A stretch of 31,526 nt of DNA from an uncultured Selenomonadales bacterium (lineage in GTDB: Bacteria; Bacillota; Negativicutes; Selenomonadales; Selenomonadaceae). The notes beneath the pieces were generated by a model, which saw only the letters and a list, made by a program, of their open reading frames with translations, did not search any database and was not told the DNA's origin. Shown here piece after piece: positions 7,874-15,233 of this stretch. The translations under genes and the position numbers were made by a program. Position 1 is the first letter of the stretch. Every line of letters begins with the position of its first letter. The stretch covers positions 1 through 31,526 of the forward strand of contig CALEPR010000099.1 in the NCBI GenBank assembly GCA_937910665.1, read 5' to 3'.

Positions 7874-9469
7874 ATGTCTTTTAAGTGGAGGAAAATTTTT
7901 AAAAAATTCAGCGTCGGACTTTGTGGAGTTCTGACGGCAGGAATTTTATTTTCAGGTTGCGGCGACGACGGCGGCACAGGCAAAGGCGGCGATCCGAATG
8001 TCTTAAAAGTCGGCGTGACAAATTTTGCTGACACTCTTGAACCGACGCAAAATTATTTCGGCTGGGTTGTCATGCGTTATGGTCTTGGCGAATGTTTGAC
8101 AAAGTTCGATGAAAAAATGAATATTCAACCTTGGCTTGCAGAAAGTTGGTCGGTCAGCGAAGATCATTTGACTTGGACTTTTAAAATTCGCGACGACGTA
8201 AAATTTTCCAACGGCGACGCTTTGACGGCGGACGCTGTCAAACAATCCATTGAACGCGCCTTTGAAAAAAATACTCGCGCCGCAACTTTTTTTGAATATG
8301 ACTCAATCACGGCGGAGGGACAAAATTTAATAATTCAAACTAAAAAACCTCTGCCCGGTATGCCGGGATATTTGGCGGATCCTCTGTTCATAATTGTGGA
8401 CGTGGCGACGGAAACTGCAGGCAGAAATTTTTCAAGCGAAGGACCAATTTGCACAGGACCTTACATGGTTGAAAGTTTTGTCAAAGAAAAAGCTGTCATG
8501 AAAAAAAATCCAAACTACTATGACACTGTGCCCTATGAAACTGTAGAAATTCCTTCGATTGACGATCCGAATACCCGCGCAATGGCTCTGCAAGCCGGCG
8601 ACGTTGATGTTGCCGTGAACATTGGCGCAGGTGATATTGATCTTTTCAAAAATAATGATAAGTTCCACATTGATGAAATTTCTTCCCTGCGCGTCGTCTT
8701 GGCTCGACTGAATCAAAATCCCGACAGAATCATGAGCGATCCAAAAGTTCGTGCGGCAGTCATTTGCGGCTGCGACAGAGAAACTTACAATAATATTTTG
8801 CTGAAAGGAACTTTTATTCCCGGCAAAGCTCCTGTTCCTCCTTCGCTCGACTACGGCTTTGACAAATTGACAGATCCAAATGCTTACAATCCTGAACGCG
8901 CCGCTCAACTTCTGGACGAGGCAGGTTGGAAAGATTCTGACGGAGACGGCATCCGCGAAAAGGATGGTAGAAAATTGGAATTGGAATTTGTAGTTTATAA
9001 TTCCCGCGCAGAACTTCCGCTCTATGCTGAGGCTGTTCAGTCCGACTTGAAAAAAATTGGTATCGATGTAAAAATTAACACCGTCGATTACAATTTAATC
9101 GACAACATGGGAATTAAGGGTGAATATGACTTTCTGATTTCAAATATCACGACGGCGAATACAGGCGATCCGGAAATTTTCTTGACTTGGTACTGGAAAA
9201 CAAATGTTAATGGAAATAATCCGCAAAACGGTTCCGGCTACACCAATCCTCTTTACGATGAGAAACTTGCTCAACTCAGTTCCGAGTTCGACAAAGACAA
9301 ACGCCGCGAATTGATGATCGAGTTGCAGCAAATTTTGCTCGACGACGGCGCATCACTTTTCTTCGGCTATCCGCAAACAAATATTATCAATGCAAAATAT
9401 GTTGACGGAGTGAAAATGTATCCTTCCGATTACTACTGGATTACAAACTTGATTAAACCTGCAAAATAA
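7874..9469 (+). CDS. ABC transporter substrate-binding lipoprotein, family 5 (Dpp/Nik/Opp type)
   Basis: This is the extracytoplasmic solute-binding protein for the two permeases. The 531-aa precursor has a charged start (MSFKWRKIFKKF), a hydrophobic core and a lipobox LFSGC near residues 26-30, so it should be lipid-anchored. A Gly/Asp linker follows, then SBP_bac_5 signatures: WLAESWSVSEDHLTWTFKIR, VKFSNGDALTADAVKQSIER, and the C-terminal AAQLLDEAGWKDSDGDGIR. The ribosome binding site AAGGAG lies 7 bases before ATG 7874. This family binds peptides, nickel or cobalt chelates, or heme, and the ligand cannot be read from sequence. No ATP-binding subunit gene follows; the operon ends in a terminator at 9499. 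Confidence 0.9.
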   Translation: MSFKWRKIFKKFSVGLCGVLTAGILFSGCGDDGGTGKGGDPNVLKVGVTNFADTLEPTQNYFGWVVMRYGLGECLTKFDEKMNIQPWLAESWSVSEDHLTWTFKIRDDVKFSNGDALTADAVKQSIERAFEKNTRAATFFEYDSITAEGQNLIIQTKKPLPGMPGYLADPLFIIVDVATETAGRNFSSEGPICTGPYMVESFVKEKAVMKKNPNYYDTVPYETVEIPSIDDPNTRAMALQAGDVDVAVNIGAGDIDLFKNNDKFHIDEISSLRVVLARLNQNPDRIMSDPKVRAAVICGCDRETYNNILLKGTFIPGKAPVPPSLDYGFDKLTDPNAYNPERAAQLLDEAGWKDSDGDGIREKDGRKLELEFVVYNSRAELPLYAEAVQSDLKKIGIDVKINTVDYNLIDNMGIKGEYDFLISNITTANTGDPEIFLTWYWKTNVNGNNPQNGSGYTNPLYDEKLAQLSSEFDKDKRRELMIELQQILLDDGASLFFGYPQTNIINAKYVDGVKMYPSDYYWITNLIKPAK

Positions 9470-9498
9470 TTTCTTGAATGTTCTCTCCAAAAAAAATG

Positions 9499-9547
9499 GC
9501 GGCTTGCGGTTGGAAAAAATTTTTTCAACTTCGGTCGCTTTTTTTTT
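9499..9547 (+). terminator. intrinsic terminator after the transporter operon
   Basis: The inner stem GTTGGAAAAAA/TTTTTTCAAC (about 9509-9529, one bulge) is extended by a weaker outer GCG/CGC pairing and followed by nine T residues. The 267-base gap to the next gene also holds TATAAT at 9558-9563 and the extended -10 TGCTAAAAT at 9597-9605; neither has a clear -35, so I do not assign the GH32 promoter. Confidence 0.65.
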
Positions 9548-9736
9548 ATCTTGAATGTATAATCTAAGTGCAACGAATGAAAAACTCACAGATTTCTGCT
9601 AAAATGTCTATTGTCAAACTAACCGCCGAAAAAATTTTTTCTCCACAAGTTTTTTTGTACTGAAGGAAGAATTTTTTTTTTGTCGAAAAGTTTTTCAGAA
9701 ATTTTCAAAAAAATTTTTTTAATGGAGGTATGATAA

Positions 9737-11275
9737 ATGGCAGATTTCAGAAATACACCAGAAGCCGCAGCAGCTCAGTCGTCGAAGTGGTATCCGGTTT
9801 ATCATGTCGCGCCGCCCGTCGGTTGGCTGAACGATCCGAACGGATTTTGTTTTTACAAAGGCGAATATCACATTTTCTATCAGCATCATCCTTACTCCGT
9901 GAATTGGGGACCGATGCACTGGGGACATTCCACAAGCAAAGATTTTTTCCATTGGAAACATCAGCCAATCGCTATTGCGCCCGGCGCATTTACGGAAGGC
10001 AAAGAGTGGTATGATTGGGACGGTTGTTTCAGCGGCTGCGGTTATGAATTTGAAGGAAAACTTTGGCTGATGTATACCAGTCAGCAATTTAACCGCTCGG
10101 CTGCGGGCGGCGATGACAATGCCAGCAATCCCAGCAATCCTTCTGCCTATAATCCTTCCGGAAGTTCGGGCGGCGGCAACGTCACCGAGCGTCAGTGTTT
10201 CGCTTATTCCGAAGACGGAATCAATTTCACGAAGTACGAAAAAAATCCTGTCATTGATATTCCGAACGATCATCCGATTATTGCGAATATTGATTTCCGC
10301 GATCCAAAAATTTGGGATCACGACGGAAAATTTTATTGTGCGGTTGGAAACAGAACGCACGACAGAGCAAATACTCAAATCGTTCTCTTCGAGTCGGAAA
10401 ATTTCTTTGACTGGAAATTTAAATCAGTCGCCGCAAAATCCAAGAGCGATCTTTCTGAAGGAACAATGTGGGAGTGTCCGGGCTTCGCGCATTTCGGCGA
10501 CAAATATGTTATGATAATTTCTCCGCAGCACGTTCCTCCAAAAGGTTTTCTTTTCCACAACATTCATCAAGCAGGTTACATGGTCGGCACACTCGATTAC
10601 GAAACGGGAATTTTCGATCACGGAGATTTCTTCACCTTCGATTATGGTTTCGATTTCTACGCGACGACGATGATGAAAAATCCTGAAGGTCGTTACTTCA
10701 TTATCGCTTGGATGGCTGCGTGGCAAAGTCCTTTCCCTGAACAAGCTGACGGTTGGGCAACTATGTTGACAATTCCTCGCGAACTTCTTTACAAGGACGG
10801 CAAAGTTTACACCGTTCCTCCGAAAGAACTGGAAGCGATGCGCGGCGAAGGAGTTCACCACAAAAATATTTCTGTCGATAAAGCTACAAAACTTGACGGC
10901 GTGAAAGGTGCGGTCGGCGAACTTTTGGTGGAGATCGACACTAAAAAATCTAAAAAATTCCAGATCGAACTCCGCAGCAACGGCGAAGAAAAAACTATTT
11001 TGAGTTACGACGAAGACACAAAAGTTATGTCGCTCAATCGCGATAAGTCCGGCGTTGATTCGAGCGGTACTCGCGAATTTGAACTCACGCCTTTCGACAT
11101 TTTGAAACTCAGAATTTATCTCGATAAGTCCTCGATTGAAATTTTCATCAACGACGGCGAATTTGCGATGACGACTCGCGTCTATCCGAAAGAAGAATCG
11201 ACAGATATTGTTTTCGTTCCGAAAGCTGAAACTCTTGAACTTCTTTCAGTCGATTACTACAGTTTTGAAAAATAA
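9737..11275 (+). CDS. sacA: sucrose-6-phosphate hydrolase / beta-fructofuranosidase (GH32)
   Basis: GH32 enzymes hydrolyse terminal beta-fructofuranosides such as sucrose or sucrose-6-phosphate with retention. The 512-aa protein has no signal peptide, so it is cytosolic. The catalytic triad is visible: nucleophile Asp33 in GWLNDPNG, transition-state stabiliser Asp189 in FRDPK, and acid/base Glu246 in WECPGF. A C-terminal beta-sandwich (SIEIFINDGEFAMTTRVYP) completes the fold. GGAGG at 9724-9728 is 8 bases before ATG 9737. A low-complexity loop near residues 118-150, rich in Ser, Asn, Pro and Gly, interrupts the first catalytic lobe and is not typical. No PTS or sucrose permease is adjacent, so phosphorylated versus free sucrose is undecided. 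Confidence 0.9.
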   Translation: MADFRNTPEAAAAQSSKWYPVYHVAPPVGWLNDPNGFCFYKGEYHIFYQHHPYSVNWGPMHWGHSTSKDFFHWKHQPIAIAPGAFTEGKEWYDWDGCFSGCGYEFEGKLWLMYTSQQFNRSAAGGDDNASNPSNPSAYNPSGSSGGGNVTERQCFAYSEDGINFTKYEKNPVIDIPNDHPIIANIDFRDPKIWDHDGKFYCAVGNRTHDRANTQIVLFESENFFDWKFKSVAAKSKSDLSEGTMWECPGFAHFGDKYVMIISPQHVPPKGFLFHNIHQAGYMVGTLDYETGIFDHGDFFTFDYGFDFYATTMMKNPEGRYFIIAWMAAWQSPFPEQADGWATMLTIPRELLYKDGKVYTVPPKELEAMRGEGVHHKNISVDKATKLDGVKGAVGELLVEIDTKKSKKFQIELRSNGEEKTILSYDEDTKVMSLNRDKSGVDSSGTREFELTPFDILKLRIYLDKSSIEIFINDGEFAMTTRVYPKEESTDIVFVPKAETLELLSVDYYSFEK

Positions 11276-11307
11276 AATTTTCGACAAAAAAAATTAAAAA
11301 TCAGCCT

Positions 11308-11352
11308 GAAAAAAAATCTCCTCTCAATGTCGAGTGGAGATAATTTTTTTTT
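11308..11352. terminator. bidirectional intrinsic terminator between convergent genes
   Basis: TCTCCTCTC (11317-11325) pairs with GAGTGGAGA (11332-11340) with one internal T-T mismatch and a 6-base loop. An A run precedes it and a T run follows it, so it can end both the GH32 mRNA and the converging flavoprotein mRNA. Confidence 0.7.
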
Positions 11353-11361
11353 ATAAAATTT

Positions 11362-12606
11362 TTAAGTCAATGCCGCCGAAATTCCTGCCGCATTTCCCGT
11401 CGCCCAAGCCGCCTGCAAATTGAAACCACCTGTAAATCCGTCCACGTCCATAACTTCGCCGACAATGTAAAGTCCCTGCAAAATTTTTGACTCCATAGTT
11501 TTTGGATTTATTTCCTTCACGGAAACGCCGCCTGCAGTTACAATCGCCTCTGAAATTGGTCGCGTGTTCGTCACGGTCAAAGAAAATCCGCGCAAATTTT
11601 CGGCAAGTCGTCGCCGTTCCGCTTTTGTAATTTCTGTAACTTTTTTTTCTGCGTCGATGAATGACAAATCCAAAATCGGCTCAATCAATTTCTGCGGCAA
11701 AAGTTCTGTCAAAGAATTTTTTGCTGACTTGCGTTTAAATTTTTCAAAGTCGCGCAAAATTCTTGCATCCAACTGTTCGGGAGAAAGCGCAGGTTTTAAA
11801 TTTATTTGAAGTTCGACAAATTTTTTTTCGCGCAAAAGTTTCGCCGCCGCTCGACTTAAAGTTAAAATTATTGGTCCGGAAACTCCGAAGTGCGTGAAAA
11901 GCATTTCGCCAAAAATTTCTGTAATTTTTTTTCCATCCGCAAACAAAGTTACTCTGACATTTTTCAGTGATAAGCCCTGCAAATTTTTTATAAAATCTTC
12001 CTCGATTTCCAGTGGAACAAGTGCAGGAAAAATTTCTGTAACTGTGTGTCCCAGATTTTTTGCAAGTTTAAATCCGTCGCCTGTCGAACCTGTTGCAGGA
12101 TAACTCGCGCCGCCTGTCGCCAAAATTATTTTGTCGAAGTCAAAAATTTTTCCGCCAACCTCCACGCCTGAAACTTTTCCATCGCTTGAAAAAATTTTTG
12201 TAACTTTTGAATCAAATTTTATTTCGACATCAAGGAGTAAAATTTTTTTTGTCAGAACCTCAATGACTTCTGCGGCGTTGTCAGATTCAGGAAAAATTCT
12301 GCCGCCACGCTCAACTTTTGTTTTCAGTCCGAGCGATTCAAAAAAATTTATCGTGTCTGCCGTTGTGAAATTTTTCAGCGCACTGTATAAAAATTTTCCG
12401 TTGCCGGGAATATTTTTCACCACTTCGGCAACGTCGGCAATATTTGTTAAATTGCATCTGCCCTTGCCTGTTATGCTCAATTTTTTTCCGAGCCGATTAT
12501 TTTTTTCAAACAACGTAACTTTTGCAAAATTTTCAGCCGCACGAATCGCCGCAATCATTCCTGCAGGTCCGCCGCCAATCACCGCAACTTTTTTTAAATT
12601 TTCCAT
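11362..12606 (-). CDS. BaiN/HI0933-family FAD-dependent oxidoreductase
   Basis: This cytosolic flavoprotein belongs to the HI0933/YhiN/BaiN family, often annotated 'aminoacetone oxidase family FAD-binding enzyme' or NAD(P)/FAD-dependent oxidoreductase. The 414-aa protein has the dinucleotide-binding VIGGGPAG near residue 10, the family motif NRLGKKLSITGKGRCNLTN near residues 36-55, LATGGASYPATGSTGDG in the middle, and the C-terminal GEVMDVDGFTGGFNLQ...ATG. I start it at ATG 12606 because GAAAGG lies about 7 bases upstream; a TTG six codons earlier overlaps that site. Members have proposed roles in bile-acid or other redox reactions, but the substrate here is unknown. It is monocistronic with its own promoter. 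Confidence 0.9.
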   Translation of the reverse strand: MENLKKVAVIGGGPAGMIAAIRAAENFAKVTLFEKNNRLGKKLSITGKGRCNLTNIADVAEVVKNIPGNGKFLYSALKNFTTADTINFFESLGLKTKVERGGRIFPESDNAAEVIEVLTKKILLLDVEIKFDSKVTKIFSSDGKVSGVEVGGKIFDFDKIILATGGASYPATGSTGDGFKLAKNLGHTVTEIFPALVPLEIEEDFIKNLQGLSLKNVRVTLFADGKKITEIFGEMLFTHFGVSGPIILTLSRAAAKLLREKKFVELQINLKPALSPEQLDARILRDFEKFKRKSAKNSLTELLPQKLIEPILDLSFIDAEKKVTEITKAERRRLAENLRGFSLTVTNTRPISEAIVTAGGVSVKEINPKTMESKILQGLYIVGEVMDVDGFTGGFNLQAAWATGNAAGISAALT

Positions 12607-12639
12607 GTTCTTGCCTTTCTTCAAAATTCCTTGAAAAAA

Positions 12640-12668
12640 ATTTTATTCCATAACAGAAAAAATTTCAA
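12640..12668 (-). promoter_or_regulatory. candidate promoter of the flavoprotein gene
   Basis: On the minus strand, TTGAAA (12668-12663) and TAAAAT (12645-12640) are separated by 17 bases and point at the start at 12606. Confidence 0.5.
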
Positions 12669-12719
12669 ACACTGCGGGAAAAATTTTTTCTGCTATAATG
12701 TTGAAAAAATTTTTTGCAA

Positions 12720-12760
12720 ACAAAAAAGTCTCGGAAAATTTTTTCTCCGCGACTTTTATT
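12720..12760 (-). terminator. intrinsic terminator after the chemoreceptor gene
   Basis: An interrupted stem AAAGTC-CGGA/TCCG-GACTTT around an A/T-rich centre (about 12725-12757) is followed on the minus strand by a T run. It lies just past the chemoreceptor stop at 12785. Confidence 0.6.
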
Positions 12761-12784
12761 TTTTTTTCTATGCAAAAATTATTT

Positions 12785-14839
12785 TTAAATTTTAAATTGC
12801 GCGATGACATTATTCATGTCGGTCGCGAGATTTGCAAGTGCTTGAGAGGCGGCTGCAATTTCTTCGTTCGAGGCAGATTGAGTTTCTGTGGAGGAGGAAA
12901 TTGTTTTTGTGCGCTCATTTGTCGCGTGACTTGATTCCTCAATCGACGCAGTAATTTCTACAATCTGTTCCGAGCCTTCGGAAACGGTTTGAACCGCAGA
13001 ATTTATTCCTGCGATTTCCTGTTCAATGCCGTCAACCATTTGCATAATTTCCTTGAACTGGATTCCGACTTCGCGAATTGCTTCAGTTCCAGCCTTAACG
13101 TCGTCAGTTCCAGCTTTCATTGAATTGACTGCTTCCTCCGTCGCCGCCTGAATACTTTCAATTCTGGTGCGAATTTTTTCTGCAGATTCTTGAGATGCCG
13201 TTGCAAGTTTTCTGACTTCCTCAGAAACGACTGCAAAACCTCTGCCGTGTTCGCCCGCACGAGCCGCCTCAATCGCCGCATTAAGCGCAAGCAAATTTGT
13301 CTGCTCCGAAATTCCTGCAATGTCCTCGACAATCTGTCCAATCTGTTTGGAATTTTCTCCAAGTTTCTCGACAAGCTCCGCCGACGCAAGAACAGATTTT
13401 TCTATGCTGTTCATCTTCGAGATGGCTTCCTCCATTAAATTTGAACCGGTCTTTGCCGCCGCCGCAGTTTTTTCTGACGACGCTGCAACATTAACAGCTT
13501 TGTCTGACATAATTTTTATATCACTGGAAACCATGTCGATGCTTTCTTTCGCCAATCCAATATTTTGCATTTGCTGAGAAATATCTGCGCCAACTTCGCT
13601 AACAGTCGACGCGACGCTGACAGCCGCATCCGCAGATTGATGTGCGCTTGCTGTAAGTTCCTCACTCGACGCAGCAACTTGTTCGGCAGTCACAGCCATT
13701 TTTGATATAACTTTTCGCAAATGCTCCGACATATTGTTGAAGGCGAAAGTCAACGCTCCAATTTCGTCGTTGGATTTAACTTCAAGCGGTTCGATAGTCA
13801 AATCTCCGTCCGCAAGTTTTCCTGCAAAAACTTTCAATTTACTCAGCGAGGCAGAAATTACATGCGCCTGAGTTACCACGCTGACAATACACAGTATCAA
13901 AATAATCACGCAGACGACCGACATAATTTTCAGCAATTTATTCGCCGGCGCTTGAATTTCAGCATCGGGGATGCGAATTATCATTTTCCAATTCACTTCA
14001 GGAACTATTTCATAGTACAGATTGTAAACGTCGTAAGAAGTTTCGCCTCTGTCGTTCGCCAAAATTTCTCTTCCTGCCTCAGCAAGTTCTTTATCTGTCT
14101 CCTCAGTAATTTTTGCTCCGCTTTTAACTTTTTCAGGTTCATCAATGTAAATGTAAATTCCCGAACTTGTAACTAATGCCGCTTTTCCTTCTTCGCCGAT
14201 AATGATCGAGGACATTAAATCAGCAACGGCTTTCAAACTTAAATCGACAGTGACGCAACCAATAAATTTTCCTGCGTCATCAAAAATCGGCGCGACGCAA
14301 CTCGACATAATCGTCCCGGAAGTTTCATCGAAGTATGGATCTGTGATAATCGCGCCTTCCCTGCCAAGAGCTTTTGCTATTTTGTAATATTCCTGACTGA
14401 AATAATCATAGGTGGCATTACTGTACTCAAAAGTTTCGGCAATTTGTCCGCCGTTCCTGTACCAATAAGGACCCATGAATTTTTGATTTGCGTCGAAAGC
14501 GTTCGGCTCAAACCAAATTCCACTGCCGAAATAAAGATCATCAGACATAATTGTTTTTGAAAAAAGTGTTCCGTACTCCTCAATCGAGGTACTTCTGTAA
14601 GTGTGACCGACAACTCGCGCCAAAGTTATCGTCGTCGAGCGAGCAATATCCAACTTGGCGTTGACAAAATTTATGTTCGCCTTCAACTCGGACGACATTG
14701 TATTTTCAACTTCATTTTCGAGAGTTTCACTGGAAAAATATCCCGAAACTCCTGTCAAAACAATTACGCCAATAACTACAAAAGGCAAGATTCCAAGCAT
14801 TAACTTTTCTCTGATTCCCCAGCCTTCTTTTCCCAACAT
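12785..14839 (-). CDS. methyl-accepting chemotaxis protein with dCache-like sensor
   Basis: This is a transmembrane chemoreceptor that reports ligand binding to CheA/CheW. The 684-aa protein has TM1 at about residues 14-34. A periplasmic dCache-like sensor spans 37-300 and contains FGSGIWFEPNAF, YWYRNGG and DPYFDETSGT. TM2 is at 302-323, HAMP at about 324-378, and a long coiled-coil signalling domain has its hairpin tip at about 511-545 (SEQTNLLALNAAIEAARAGE then HGRGFAVV). The start is ATG 14839 with GGAGGGG about 7 bases upstream. There is no C-terminal CheR/CheB tethering pentapeptide. No other chemotaxis gene is nearby. Cache sensors of this type often bind amino acids or organic acids, but the ligand is unknown. 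Confidence 0.93.
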   Translation of the reverse strand: MLGKEGWGIREKLMLGILPFVVIGVIVLTGVSGYFSSETLENEVENTMSSELKANINFVNAKLDIARSTTITLARVVGHTYRSTSIEEYGTLFSKTIMSDDLYFGSGIWFEPNAFDANQKFMGPYWYRNGGQIAETFEYSNATYDYFSQEYYKIAKALGREGAIITDPYFDETSGTIMSSCVAPIFDDAGKFIGCVTVDLSLKAVADLMSSIIIGEEGKAALVTSSGIYIYIDEPEKVKSGAKITEETDKELAEAGREILANDRGETSYDVYNLYYEIVPEVNWKMIIRIPDAEIQAPANKLLKIMSVVCVIILILCIVSVVTQAHVISASLSKLKVFAGKLADGDLTIEPLEVKSNDEIGALTFAFNNMSEHLRKVISKMAVTAEQVAASSEELTASAHQSADAAVSVASTVSEVGADISQQMQNIGLAKESIDMVSSDIKIMSDKAVNVAASSEKTAAAAKTGSNLMEEAISKMNSIEKSVLASAELVEKLGENSKQIGQIVEDIAGISEQTNLLALNAAIEAARAGEHGRGFAVVSEEVRKLATASQESAEKIRTRIESIQAATEEAVNSMKAGTDDVKAGTEAIREVGIQFKEIMQMVDGIEQEIAGINSAVQTVSEGSEQIVEITASIEESSHATNERTKTISSSTETQSASNEEIAAASQALANLATDMNNVIAQFKI

Positions 14840-14963
14840 CTACTTTCCCCTCCGAATAAAAAAAATTTCTGAACCGTTCACTAAATTTTTGTAAACTTTA
14901 TTATGCTTATTCTTTCGACTTATAAAATTTCCTGCAACTTTTCTGTAAATTATGCAAGTTAGT

Positions 14964-15194
14964 TTAAAAAATTTTTTGAATAGACAAAACAAGGAAATCA
15001 ATTTTGCAAAATATGGTAAAAAGAAAGAATGAAAATAATAGAATTTTTTGATGGAGTGGACGGGAAAGAAATTCGCTCAATGCGAATACAGAAAAAATCG
15101 CTGAATATCGTGAGTGCAAGATAGCCGAGTGAAATCTAATCAGCAAGATTTGATGAATGAGATAAGAAACTATGTCAATGACGATAGTTTGCAT
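14964..15194 (-). CDS. unassigned small hydrophobic open frame (76 aa) in a gene-poor gap
   Basis: The gap 14840-15233 has no recognised gene. The only long open frame reads MQTIVIDIVSYLIHQILLIR..., 76 residues, strongly hydrophobic with two possible membrane segments. AGGTG lies 6 bases before ATG 15194, just after the ABC transporter gene. The same DNA holds several hairpins: TTCGC/GCGAA near 15070, AAATCT/AGATTT (15132-15151) and AAACTATGTC/GACgATAGTTT (15167-15190). These could mean a structured RNA or 3' end instead of a protein. I recognise no family; a chance frame is quite possible. Confidence 0.25.
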   Translation of the reverse strand: MQTIVIDIVSYLIHQILLIRFHSAILHSRYSAIFSVFALSEFLSRPLHQKILLFSFFLFTIFCKIDFLVLSIQKIF

Positions 15195-15233
15195 AATTTC
15201 ACCTACACAAACTATTTTACACTACCAATTTTT

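Noticed and set aside
9672..9681. T-run tracts before the GH32 gene as slippage switches
   Set aside because: Such A/T runs are everywhere in this window and these lie outside coding sequence; only the G10 tract at 25156 is exceptional.
12691..12699. TGCTATAAT, a perfect extended -10 on the plus strand
   Set aside because: There is no plausible -35 and no plus-strand gene downstream; it points into the 3' end of the minus-strand chemoreceptor gene.
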